Source: Spodoptera frugiperda (lineage: Eukaryota; Arthropoda; Insecta; Lepidoptera; Noctuidae). Taken from it: a stretch of 64,000 nt of DNA. Position numbers and translations under genes: made by a program. Shown in pieces: positions 53,183 through 64,000 of this stretch (positions within the stretch are counted from its first letter, which is position 1; each line of letters starts with the position of its first letter). The DNA lies in contig NC_064229.1 of the NCBI RefSeq assembly GCF_023101765.2, positions 7,912,473-7,976,472 of the forward strand, in the 5' to 3' direction. The notes under the pieces were generated by a model. The model did no database searches and was not told the DNA's origin. It saw nothing but the letters and a program-made list of their open reading frames with translations.

Positions 53183-53351
53183 CTAGCTACCCGACTAATT
53201 TCGTACCCTCTCAAACATTATTTTCTCACCTTTTAAACTTTCCCTGAACTTCCACAAATAATTCAAGACTAAAATTTGTCAAAACTCGAAGACGGCTGTC
53301 TTCGAGTTTTCGCGAGACTAACGAACAGCAACTGATTTTTATATATAGAGA
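53183..53351 (-). mobile_element. Helitron-like element, family H2, copy 2
   Basis: Plus strand order: CTAGCTACCCGACTAATTTC, ACTTCCACAAATAATTCAAG, ACTAAAATTTGTC, a hairpin and CGCGAGACTAACGAACAGCA. Read on the minus strand it ends GGGTAGCTAG, like the copy at 34895-35065. An internal perfect palindrome at 53281-53310 is peculiar to this copy. Confidence 0.65.
53281..53310. repeat. Perfect 13-bp hairpin inside Helitron copy
   Basis: AAAACTCGAAGAC-GGCT-GTCTTCGAGTTTT. The sister copy at 34926-34970 has no such palindrome. Confidence 0.95.
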
Positions 53352-54026
53352 ATATACAGATTAATCAGAAGACATGGGATAGACCATAGTTCTATTTCGT
53401 CCTATTCCAAATAAATTAAATAGACTTTGACTATCAGAGACTGAAATCACATCTGACATATTAACACATAATTATATCTAATTCAAAAATTTCTAATTTG
53501 AAAATTAATCTAACAAAATTGTATTACTATTGAAAAACAATACGTACAGAACCAACACTCCAACAGATATTGTTCAAGCTTCACCTAAACTTCGTTACAG
53601 ATTGGTCACACAAATTGTTACAGTTTTTTATAGACAATTTTTTTAACGGTCTGCCATCTAACGCTATTTCTAAATACTCAAGTATATTTCTTATTTATTG
53701 CTGTTATAGTGCTATGTGTAATAAATTGATAAATTCCATATAACACGTTACACATAACATGTTATATATTACCTATGATTTACGTTGTGTTATAAATGTG
53801 TATGAAATGATAATTATATAAATGCTGCTCTTCAGATCGTTATATTTGATTTATGATTAAGTTTGGGTTTGTAAAATGTATTGGGAAGTCTTGGGTGCCT
53901 TGTTAGTGTAACTGTACCTGTAGTAGTAGAAAGTGCAATTTGTTATTTTTGGGTATATAATAATGACTGGTTCTAATATCAACAATAGTCTGTGTCAGTT
54001 TGGCTTTTCGTTCAGTGCGTGCCTCA
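53352..54026. other. Unassigned AT-rich stretch
   Basis: No gene. AACACGTTACACATAACATG and TTATATATTACC near 53741-53773 form a weak repeat of ACACGTTA/ACATGTTA words. Confidence 0.4.
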
Positions 54027-54185
54027 AAGAGCCATCAGACCACTACAAATGGGGCCCAGTAGGGCTGATGCCGACCCAGACCTGCGGTATGTCTAGCGAA
54101 TGGTTTTTAGTCAGTAAGCGTCTGACACTCCCTCTCGCCTAGCCCAAGGCGGGAGAAGCTAATGGATTTTTCCCTCTCAAAAAAG
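54027..54185 (+). mobile_element. N1 SINE-like element, 5' end present, internal deletion
   Basis: GAGCCATCAGACCACTACAA, ATGGGGCCCAGTAGGGCTGA, GTATGTCTAGCGAATGG, TTTTTAGTCAGTAAGCGTCT and CACTCCCTCTCGCCTAGCCC. About 45 bases (the CCGGGGCTCCGGC to GGAACGGGG part) are missing. Confidence 0.75.
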
Positions 54186-55090
54186 CCTGTCTCAGTTCTC
54201 CGCCGGACTATGGACAACTTAGAAGGCTTTTCCATAATATTTGGCAAGTAGGATGGAGATCAAGGTTTAAAGTGGTCTAGTTCACAGCTCAAACTTACTC
54301 GTACTTGTTGGTGTAGCAAATATGCATGCTGTTTCAAGAGTGCAAGTGAGACATACTCATTAAATAGCAGTATGAAGATATTCCCCCTCTGCGAGTGAAA
54401 GCGAGACCGGGATGATAAACTCATAGTAAAATGGTCGCGCAAAAAATATGATTTGCTCTTTCGAAGCTTTGGGCTTTACGCAAAGATTACAGATTCAATT
54501 AACAAGGCCACCTTAAAAGGTTCAAGTTTATCAGTAAGTATTGTATTTCCTTAGTTGAGACTTATCACATAAGCGAAAAGAATAGGGGCGGACACAATAA
54601 CTCTTATATTACACTTATGAGAAGCGTAGGAGTGGACACAAATCAATTCTACTCCCTCAAGTCAAGCAACATGTTATAAGAATGCTCCGACACACTCCTC
54701 AAATTTCCTACTTCTTTGCTCACTCCTCAAATAAAATAAATTAGACATTTGTACTTCTCAACAATGTTTATTACAATACCTATTCATATTTTCATAATAT
54801 AGGTCTTTGTCGCCTCAATTTGATATAAAAGTCTTTGTCAATCGATCGCCAATCGAACGTCCATTTATGAAACTGTCAAAAATTCTCATTGTCAGTACTG
54901 AACATGTATTTTCTTTTCTTTAATCCAGTACCTATTCTCGAAGCCTTCAAAAATGTCTTTCGAAAGGTTTTTTTTACGTAAGCCAGGTAAGTTAGCACGT
55001 GTTGCCAAGATCTCGCTCCCACGGCCCTTGCGCAAGCGCATAAAAGATTTTTTCAAAGATAATCCTTAAAAAAATCGCAAATACAACCTT
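54186..55090. other. Unassigned stretch
   Basis: No gene or recognised repeat. Confidence 0.4.
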
Positions 55091-55091
55091 T

Positions 55092-55234
55092 ACACGTGTG
55101 CGAAGCCTTGAGAATCAGCTGATCTGATCCATTTTGGTGTTCAATCTAAAAATAACCCTATTATTTGAAAGTTATGGTTGAAATTGTAATGGTAAAATGT
55201 CTACACGTGTGTCAAAGCATGGGAATCAGCTGAT
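55092..55234. promoter_or_regulatory. Duplicated CACGTG + CAGCTG E-box pair
   Basis: ACACGTGTGCGAAGCC then AGAATCAGCTGAT occurs at 55092-55123 and, as ACACGTGTGTCAAAGC then GGAATCAGCTGAT, at 55203-55234. In both, CACGTG and CAGCTG start 23 bases apart (55093/55116 and 55204/55227). A further CAACAGCTGAT follows at 55449. These are binding words of bHLH factors; no gene start is seen nearby. Confidence 0.35.
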
Positions 55235-55411
55235 TGTTTGCAGTTTATAGTGCTGTCAAAACTAAACTTTATTACTAAGTGCAAACGATCGATTTTTCAA
55301 CGTGCTTGTAAATTTTTTCAGTACGTAATGCTAAAGAAAAATATCTCTTCTAACTTAGATGCATCCTCAGTTACTAAAATGCACGTGCAAATGCATTATT
55401 TCGATATAGAT

Positions 55412-55452
55412 GCACAAGTAAGCAACCGCAAGTTAGCACAAGTAAGCAACAG
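55412..55452. repeat. Short tandem GCACAAGTAAGCAAC
   Basis: GCACAAGTAAGCAACCGC and GCACAAGTAAGCAACAGC, separated by AAGTTA. Confidence 0.8.
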
Positions 55453-55459
55453 CTGATAC

Positions 55460-56160
55460 TGGAAAAAGATTTTGACATAATCTATGGGAATTTACAAATG
55501 AAAAGATAAAAAAGTGTAGTTTTAATTGTCTAGTTTCGTTTTTAATAATACAACACTTTTATTATTTGCCAGAATCTTATTTTTATTTTGCTATTTTGAA
55601 TCCTGTGCCTGTCAGGACTTACTACCAAGGCAGAGACTATGGAACACCTTCTTAATCAATCATTTGATGAATTAATCTTACATACCTCTCTTGCTTCATC
55701 AACAGTCATATTCCTTTTCATGCATGCTCGTCGGTGTAACCAAATTCACAGTGCAATATGATAATGTAGAATGAATTAATTGCTTCCCTGGTCCATATAG
55801 CTCAACTACCCCATAGGGATAAACTTACCTCCAACTTTCAACTTTGCATCTTAACGCATTAAGCTTAAAGTTTAAACTCCCAAAGCAACTAAAGTAACTA
55901 TGAAAGTTAGACTTCATTAAAATAAGCACCGAAACTACTCGAGAATTTTAAGTAACCACCTGCGGCCAACTTTGCTCTTAGGAAGATAGTTAAAATTAAG
56001 ATTTAGGGACTAAAATTGCGCAGCGACGAAGAAAATATTTATTGCATACGTGTTTGTGTCCCTTAAGAATTTTGGTACATTATAATATATCCCACGTCCC
56101 CTTTAGTACTCCATAATAAACTATTTAAGAGCACTAAGAAAAGATAGGTTTAGAAGGATC
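55460..56160. other. Unassigned stretch
   Basis: No gene or recognised repeat. Confidence 0.4.
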
Positions 56161-56262
56161 ATGCTGGATGCAGATCGCTTCCAACCGGCCTATCTAGAAG
56201 TCATTGGGGTGGCCTATGTTCAGCAGTGGACGTCTTATGGCTGATATGATGATGATGATGAA
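56161..56262 (+). pseudogene. LINE 3' end with (GAT)n tail
   Basis: CTGGATGCAGATCGCTTCCA, ACCGGCCTATCTAGAAGTC and GGCCTATGTTCAGCAGTGGA, then CGTCTTATGGCTGATATGAT and (GAT)n. Translated phrases LDADRFQP and AYVQQWTSYG show the end of a LINE ORF2, split by a frameshift. Stop and microsatellite tail are intact. Compare 22121-22200. Confidence 0.7.
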
Positions 56263-59200
56263 GGATCACGAAGCTGTTTATGGCCAGTAGTTTCAGCTAT
56301 GCTTTATTATTTATCAGTCACTATTAATCATGTAAATTCGCCTACCGAATATGAATCTCTATTTGAAGCCATAGGTTTAATGCGTGTGCATGTGTGGCTA
56401 ATGCTATCATACAGAGGGTTTCTCAACAATTAACAATTTCACATACATGGTATTGAAACTGAAATTGAACTCGCATTTTAAAATGTCTCAATACTGCTAG
56501 GGGAATAACAATGGATGCAATCAACTGGCAAAAAGTGGGTGTTTAGTAAGTGTGCTTTTGCCAACCCCTTCAGAAGACAACAGAGGTGACACTATGTTGT
56601 TCTTTACACCCTTCCTTGATCTTCCTTAAGAAAAACAATCCCAGGCGAATCCAGGAGCCGTTAATAACATACTTATTCGTACATAAATCTCCAGAAAGTG
56701 AATAAACACGAAACACAATGATTCCTTCAACAGACCATCTCACACAACAATCACTCGTTTCTTCATTTTTTTTTCTACATCAAAAGAGATAGATGTCTGT
56801 TTTGTATAGGATTAGAAAGAGATGGAACTAAGATCGATTTAAGTGATGCAGCTGCTATTTGCCAGGTAGCATTTCTTGAAGATGCATAAGCCAAGGTTTT
56901 TTGAGGAGGTTTTTAGATTAATGAAATTTCGGAATACTTATGATAATGCTGGGAAAAGGTAAGGGGTTAAAGAATGGTATGGGCAGATGGAAGATCAATA
57001 GCTGTCGATATTTTGGTAGAAAGCCATATGATATCTTATCTCGATGTAAATAAAGATCTAATTATGTTAAAGGACCTTCATAATTTAAATTGTTCAATGA
57101 TAAAACGAAGTCCATTTATCTAAACATCTTAGAAAAGCCCGCATTTAGGAATCGAAATATTTTATATTGATTGAGAATTTGCAACAAGTCAATACTTTTT
57201 CGATGAAGGCTAAAAACGCAAACAAGATATACGTAGGTACTTCACAGTAAAAAGAATTTGAAAATATTTTGTTAATGATAATAATATTGATGCAACAAAA
57301 CAACTTTAATCTAATCAAAGTCCACGAAACTAAGCATAAAGTAAATATTTTTGGCCATACTGTAAAAATTTAGGAAATATGAAACACGCAATTGATTTCT
57401 TAGAACCCAATGCATTAGACGTAAATAAGGATGACTAAATGGACATCGAAACTATTTGTGCGATAACTTTCTTCCATTTATAACAAATCGATACAAGTCA
57501 ATACAAATTAAAAACCATTAAGGAATAAAACAATATCAATTACATGATAATGGCTCGCAAATTGGACCATGAGAACCTACCTACACTTGTATAAAAGGAA
57601 TAATTACAATAAATGATTGATATCGCGAAAGTAGAAATCATCGGAGATCAATCCAAGACTTTCTATGTCAGATCATCAGTCAGCGACAAAAGAAATTGCT
57701 TTAAACGGTCCAATTGTTGCCATACAATCAACGCGACAATTGCAAATGGCCACTCAAAGAAAATAAATCAAACTGTCCGTCTTACAACGAACATAAGTCA
57801 TATTCCTTATCACGCTATTGTGCGGAAGTTCGGAATTCAAACACCATCGACCAATCACGTCGGACCATCTGCCGCGAACGGCGCGTGCGCCGATCTTTGA
57901 TCGATCGCGCACTTTTCCTTAGTGTGCGTGCTCCTTATACTGTGTTTTTTTGTGTGCGAGCACGAAACTATCCCTTTGTGTGAAGGTCTCTAAGATTTGG
58001 CAGATGGCACGTGCTCCTCAATATTTCTTTTCGTACATCTGTCGTTTCTCCGACCATTTTTTCTTGATCTTGGGATTTTTTTGTGATTTTCCTAGTGGCA
58101 TGTGTCGTTGAAGCTGGGATGCAAATATGACGTTTTTGGGGAAAAAACACGTCGGATTTAATTCGTGTATGGAAGCACATGGTGTTTGAAAAAAATAAAT
58201 CGTTCGGCACAAGTGCTTTGTTAGTTCGTTTGCCATCTGCCTGCACCTTATTGTGGAGTTCTCTGATAAACATTGATTCCTTAGAAAGGCAGATCGAGTA
58301 ATCGGACACAAATCTTAAGACAGGTAAAGGAATAAAGTGAGGTACTAAGATTACTTGTTAAAAAACTTCAAGGTGCGGCATGGTACTTGCTTTTTTAATG
58401 CAATGTGACCTTTCAAGAGCTTTGTATGTGAACTGTGAAGTAATACAGAACAAAAGCCTTTAAGCTATTCAATCTTTTATACTAGATCGTCTTTAGATTT
58501 TTACCGTGTTTAGAAAAAATGAATAAAAAATATTTTGTGTAGTGGAAGAATAACTAGAAACAGACAGAATTGATAGTATGGAGTTCAGATTTGGTAACTA
58601 CCGTTCAGTAATATTCTAACCAACCGCTTTAATGAACTTTTTTTATATCGTTAGCGATCCATACACCATTAAACTATGTATTTAATCCTGAAGATATTTG
58701 TATCACAACAAAACAGTTTTTTTTTTTGTGTAAACCAACAAATCAACAAACCAAGTTTTTTTTGTATGCATCAACAAAGTAACAAACCAATGACCAATTC
58801 ATCACCACATGAAATCAACCTAATCCACACCGTTAAATTAAAACTCCACTAGCCACTAGCCAGACAAAACCTTCCATACAGGAAGCACCACACTTAGGCT
58901 ACATTTAGCGGAAATCCCATCCCTGATCCCCGGTCCCTCATGAAATTCGAACCCAAGGTCGTAATGCACCTTCAGTACCTAAACGAACAGGAAGTGACAC
59001 AAAGCATTGCGCAAAAACCCTCCGAATCTCATCTGCTCACTTCCGCCGGATACGGAACCGCCTGCGAGCGCCAGGAAGCGCGCAAAAACTTAGCTGCGCG
59101 GGCGCAGGTTGTTCTGAGACTCTTTGTTTATGGTCTGTTTGAATGTCGAGTACATTCGAGTGGTTTTGCAGGTGATGTGATGTTTGTTTGGTTAAATTTT

Positions 59201-60226
59201 TGAATGATTTTGGAAGTTTTAAATGTTGATAGTTTATATAATATTTGAATCAATTTAGGTAACCTCAAGTAGTGGTGGTTTTAAGTTTTCTAATTCAATT
59301 ATGACTATAAAATCGTACCTGCATTCTTCGAATAGATAAACGTAGCTTATCATCTATGAAATCCATTGTCATACCGTATTTGCTTTTTGGACTTGCAGAG
59401 GACATTTCATAGCGAAAAGGAATGCTTCCCGTAAAATTTTGTTCACTCATAAACATCTTCACACCGATTATTTCTCAATGGAGTAAGAAGAGATTCAAAG
59501 CAAGACCTGAGACCACTCCACACTGTCACATATTTGTTCTTTTATACACTTGTAGAAGATCGGAATATTTTTGTTACTATATTTACATAATGGAAAGCGT
59601 TAATAACTTTTTTAAAACCACTATGATAATAAACCACCTGTGGATTGCGACAAAGTTTCAAAAATGCACTCAACGAACTTCGTAATCATGTACTTACAAA
59701 AATTACTAACACAATTACCTCTTATTTGTTGAACATCGAAAATTATTAACTACTACTTACTTAACGACCTGCTAGCAAAAGGCTTATAAAACTTAAAAAT
59801 ATCAACATTATTCGTCGACAGCAGAACCATGTAATTAGGTCGATAAAACCGACAATTAATATCGATTAATTAAAAACAAATATTCGAACGTTCACAACAC
59901 TAGTTCGACTGTTCGGTATACGAAATATACAGTGGTACCAACTTGACGGAGCGAAATGTCAAAAACATTACCAAGTTATAAATGGACCGCAATGTCGCCA
60001 CAGCTAAAAACAACCGTCATTTACATTAAGTTGCAATTTTATAAATTACTGTTGAATGTGAGGCGGTATGTCGGTATTGTGGTTCAGTCTATAATTTTTG
60101 AGGATATTTTTTGACAAAAATTATGAAGTGAGATTAAAACGTAACCTCCAGATATCTTGTTTGAAGATGTTAATACGTATTTCAAGAATGGCTTATTTTC
60201 TAATCATCTTTGTCGCCATATTACAA
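56263..60226. other. 4-kb stretch without recognised genes
   Basis: I see no gene. A GC-rich spot at 57860-57910 (GCGAACGGCGCGTGCGCCGA, GATCGATCGCGC) and another at 59040-59110 (CCGCCTGCGAGCGCCAGG, GCGCGGGCGCAGG) may be regulatory. Overlapping frames of 80-113 codons near 57613-58311 lie on both strands and in several frames, and none resembles a known family. Confidence 0.4.
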
Positions 60227-60405
60227 AGAGGGTTCGATTTCGAATCGGGCAAAGTCTTACTGAGTTTTTTGGGCTTCTCGAAAATTTCTCAATCAGCACG
60301 AGTTCTGGAATTGCAATAGGCACAGCTATATTTTTTGGCAATAGGCTTAACCCCTATTACATGGGACTTATAACACAAATGGTGAAAAGTGAGTATACAT
60401 TGTAA
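60227..60405 (+). mobile_element. tRNA-derived SINE, copy 3 (head lost)
   Basis: From the B box on: GGGTTCGATTTCGAATCGGG, CAAAGTCTTACTGAG, CTTCTCGAAAATTTCTC, GAGTTCTGGAATTGC, CCCCTATTACATGGGACTTA and CACAAATGGTGAAAAGTGAG, with TATACATTGTA. It matches copy 2 over the body. Confidence 0.7.
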
Positions 60406-60784
60406 AATCATAATTATATCCTAATCAATTTACTAATTGAGCTACATATAAGACAGACTTCTTCATCTCCATCCTTGACCAACGCATCCTTAATAAACAC
60501 GTTGACTGCACGAGGCTTAATGTTCCGGCACTTATCTTAACTGGTCTCGCTAAACTCAATCAATGACGTAAAACCTAGCTAAGAGGCTAATGAACTTCTA
60601 ACATAAAAAACTATAGCTCTTAATAAAACAAATTAAAATGGGGAAGTACCATTTTTAGTACCCATTTGTGGTGCTACATCCTTTTTTAAACGGTTTTATT
60701 TAACTTGACATTGGTTTGTACTTGAATCAAATGAAGTTCAGACTGAAACTAGAAAGTGTTACTGCCACACTCAGAGACGTTTAT
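60406..60784. other. Unassigned stretch
   Basis: No gene or recognised repeat. Confidence 0.4.
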
Positions 60785-60880
60785 TGATTACCTAAACTAT
60801 TCTTTAGTAACGATTTTGTATTGAGAACAATTTCTAAGGACTGGGTTAAGTAACTGGGTTAAGTAACGACTCTGAGTACA
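60785..60880 (-). repeat. ACTTAACCCAGTCCTTAG repeat, copy 3, reversed
   Basis: AACGATTTTGTATTGAGAAC, AATTTCTAAGGACTGGGTTA and a tandem of AACTGGGTTAAGT at 60843-60868. Reverse complement of the 28085 and 42196 copies. Confidence 0.6.
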
Positions 60881-61563
60881 GCGGTTAATTTGGGAAAAAG
60901 TGAAGGTTTCCTCAACTGTGTCCATGAACTGTGTATATAGGACAGTCCAGGACAATAGCTATGGCTAGACTGTCCTGCAATCTTTGGTGTTTTTCTGTCT
61001 ACTCAATCACTAGGTATAGAAAATGAGTTGAGTTCATCCATATACATATTTACTTCCACTCACTCTCAATATAGACAAAATAGATATTCTTTTGTTTAAG
61101 CCTATCCACTATCTAATCTACATAACCTTACGATTCTTATCTCACATCTCCATACACAACCTTACTCCATTTTAAAGCACGCATGATTGACAGCTACCCA
61201 TAACTAAAAGTTCATGGTTTTTCCATGCAACAACGGACCTCTTAAAAATGGAATGTGATCGTCTCGCGGTAATGATGACCGGTGCGCACGCGCCGCTTCC
61301 ATATATGGCTGTACAACCGAAGGTGGCTCAACAAGCCTTCGTATATGATCGACACCTAATTCTTAGGCTTTTACCGAATTATGATCGCAACAGTGTTGGC
61401 TTCGAGTTTTGTTATGGTAATTTCAATTTGCATGTTTCTTCGGAATTGGATCTTCAGCTGCCGTTTAATTAATAAGCTGAGATAATTAAGGGTCGTTGGG
61501 AAGGACATAATTTGAATGAAAACAAAAAAATATTGACACGTTATATGCTAAATTAATTGTTAT
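60881..61563. other. Unassigned stretch
   Basis: No supported gene. The 74-codon frame at 61248-61472 has no recognised domain although its first third is GC-richer (GGTGCGCACGCGCCGC). Confidence 0.35.
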
Positions 61564-61746
61564 GTTATCGGCTTACTGACGTAACTGTTTGACGAGGAAC
61601 TCGACTAGTTTCAAGCCATGCTAGAGGCTCATATTCATGAGTAGCATTCTGCGACACACGACGCGGCGATTGTCGCGCTGCTACTCTAGCATGGCTTGAA
61701 ACTAGTCGAGTTCCTCGTCAAACAGTTACGAGAGTAAGCCGATAAC
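61564..61746. mobile_element. MITE family M1, copy 3, complete (183 bp)
   Basis: The 63-base left arm 61564-61626 starts GTTATCGGCTTACTGACGTA; the right arm 61684-61746 is its reverse complement with two mismatches and ends GTAAGCCGATAAC. The 57-base centre includes GCGACACACGACGCGGCGAT and TGTCGCGCTGC. The flanks TTAT/ATAA make the palindrome slightly longer, so the true end and target duplication (TTA or TA type) cannot be fixed. Confidence 0.85.
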
Positions 61747-64000
61747 ATAATAATTAACATTACACGCTGTTATTAAAAGACTAAATAACGTAATTATAAT
61801 ATTTATAAAGTCCCGTCTCATCTAACATGTAATAAAGAATTCAAATAAAGCCGACACTTTTTATAGACCATAGATTTCGGCTAACATCACAGACTATAAA
61901 AAAATAAGCAAAACAATAATGCATAAAACCTATTTTCGACAAAACACGGTCGTGACATCCTCCACTTTATAAATAATAAATATAGTTCCAAAATTAAATA
62001 TTTAAATTGCTGTCATCGCCGCCGATTTGAAAAACGAACGAACGGAAGTACAGGTGATTGTTTTTTTTTCTCAAATCAAGTTACACGTAGAACAGATTCA
62101 TCGGTGGTCGGCCTTTACACGACTATAAATTGAAAAGCGACAAAATAAACGAAAAAATGTCGGGAATATTCAAAATAACAGGTCTGTGAACTGTTTTTTT
62201 ACATTGAACTCAATCGCACAGCACGTACGTGACAGCGTTATGCTTAATTTGACTAAATTACGTTGCGTGATTTTTTCATCTTTTTTTCTTTACAAATCAA
62301 ATGTTTTTGTGGACATTACAAGATTTTATGCACGCGGTAGGTTGTTTTTCTATTCAAATGAGGCTCTAGGATACGATCCAAATTACACGTTCAATTTAAT
62401 TCGAGAAATAAAATGTAAGAAGAATTCTTTGTTGAGATAAAAAAATGGGGCATCGCGTTATGATGTCTATAATGATCAATAACCCTTCATCGATCGTGAT
62501 GCAACGGAGGAAAAAAAAACAAATTACTGCGTCGTGATTCTACCACTTAATAATCGTAGTATACACAGTATCTCACGACTACTTTAAAAATAAAAATATA
62601 TAGGGTGAAATAACCAGTTGTGAGGCATCATTAAATGCTATCATCATTATTAAGTTACGGCTGGTCAGATAGACTCTGTTTTTGAACACCGTAGACTAAA
62701 CTAACGAGCGTTTTTAATTACTAACAAATTGATACACCTTAAAGTCATGTTTTAATAAATTTGCGCTTTATTTTATCGCAAAATCGACTATAAAAATGTC
62801 CCTCACTAGATTTATTACCGCTATTTCATGATCCCATCAAAGACCCAATCAGTTCAGCTCATAAGAATATCGGACGAACGATAGGTCCATTCGAAAAAAG
62901 AACGCCGTGATTTTTTTTTCGAAAGCTGCGAACGGCTAGCAGGTGTAATCCACAATGAAGATTTGAAAAAAAGAGTTTGGAACAGAAGGCCTTTTTCCCA
63001 CGCCCCTATCGATGTTTTTAAATTTCGAATGCAGTGCTACTTATTTAAATTCTGGATTTGCTTGTACGCTTCTTTAATAAAATATGATCGATTTTAAAAA
63101 TGAATGAAGTGAAGATGCGTTTTGATTTTTTTAAACTCACACTTATTTCAAATACTCAACGATGACACAACTCACACGATTTTAAATAAAAAAAAAACGA
63201 TGCATAGTATGCAATTCAAATAATTTATTTCCATTAATTTTGCTATTGTGATCTTGATATGCTTTTGATAATAGCTAATTAAACATGGTTTTGTAACTAC
63301 TAATATTTACTTAGCAAGGTACTTAAAATGGAGTAACATGGCAAAACATGTAAAAAGATAAAGGTAAAAGTTTATGGCATTGTCTGTTTAATGAGTAAAT
63401 AAATAGGCGATTAATAAGTACATCTGTTTTATGCCCAATTAAGGGATGAGCACTAATAAGGCATTTAGGCATGCACAGAGATAAGCTATCTACACAACAA
63501 TAGTAATAAAATGACAACCCTTTTATCCCATACTCAAAAATAATTCTGACTTAAATAACACATTGACTATTTTTACAAACAAATTTTTACGGCAATTTTT
63601 ATATCGTGTTGTAAAACTCGAACAAATTGTCCGTGTTGCCAGTATTGTGAAAATTCCGTTATTTCGCCATCAGGGTTGCCATATATTGTGTAGTAAACAA
63701 ATATTGTTAAATAAAAATGTCATTTGCACGTACAACAGCGAAACAGTTGGTGTTTACATTCCAATGTGAATTCGTAAAGTGATCGGTAATATTATACCTC
63801 CTGTTACACCGTTGTGACATTGTGTAAGTTACGTATTAGTTTATTAAGCCGCATCATCACTTACTACCAGGAGAGATAACGGCCAAACTTCGACCCATCA
63901 TAAAAAAATAAAAAGTAGGAAGTAAATAAGTGCGAAAAGATATTACGTGTAATTTCGTCTGACAGATCCATTTATTCCACAGATAATGAAAACAATAAAA
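61747..64000. other. Unassigned AT-rich stretch to window end
   Basis: No recognised gene or repeat. Frames at 62186-62440, 63323-63517 and 63563-63769 lack domains, splice support or repeat relation. Confidence 0.4.

Noticed and set aside
57613..58311. Overlapping open frames of 89-113 codons on both strands
   Set aside because: Several frames are open at once in a GC-richer patch; none resembles a family and they exclude one another.
61248..61472. 74-codon frame with an upstream GC-rich patch
   Set aside because: Considered as a first exon, but no donor site, family match or promoter element decides it.

Overview
This is AT-rich eukaryotic nuclear DNA, almost certainly from a moth. The evidence is the repeat content: many copies of short interspersed repeats, Helitron ends, LINE 3' ends and (GTCT)n-bearing elements of the kinds that I know from Lepidoptera and especially noctuids. 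The assignment to Noctuoidea is an inference from familiarity with these repeats; no conserved host protein is present to confirm it. I found no bacterial or viral gene organisation and no host protein-coding exon. The window reads as an intergenic tract or part of a very large intron. The only confident functional host-type gene is a nuclear tRNA-Gly(UCC) at 2126-2197, with an oligo-T terminator.

Layout. 0-10 kb is dense in one SINE-like family (about nine pieces), with the tRNA gene, an imperfect 112-bp tandem duplication, tRNA-derived SINEs and a Helitron end. 10-20 kb holds a tRNA-derived SINE with clear A and B boxes, copies of three small palindromic elements, a (GTCT)n element at 16.9 kb and a well-preserved short Helitron at 17644-17930. 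20-30 kb is mostly unassigned AT-rich DNA with scattered SINE, LINE and MITE pieces and GC-rich islets with CRE-like sites. 30-41 kb contains the best-preserved transposons: a deleted hAT element (30842-31809) with an 8-bp target duplication and the dimerisation-domain remnant of its transposase; two large near-perfect inverted repeats (34007-34341 and 35080-35579); and a 2145-bp Tc1-like element (38040-40184) with terminal inverted repeats of about 700 bp around a scrambled transposase. 41-53 kb has more SINEs, a decayed piggyBac-like element (about 48720-49665) and LINE C-terminal fragments. 53-64 kb is sparse: one Helitron with a new internal hairpin, a duplicated E-box pair, a LINE tail with a (GAT)n tract and a 183-bp MITE with 63-bp arms.

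No set of genes works together here. The biology is that of successive transposon invasions. The strongest second-look items are the Tc1 element with unusually long arms, the two snapback repeats that could yield long double-stranded RNA if transcribed, the hAT element, and small candidate regulatory clusters. Family names come from pattern recognition without database search; coordinates of degraded repeats are approximate to roughly 5-20 bases.
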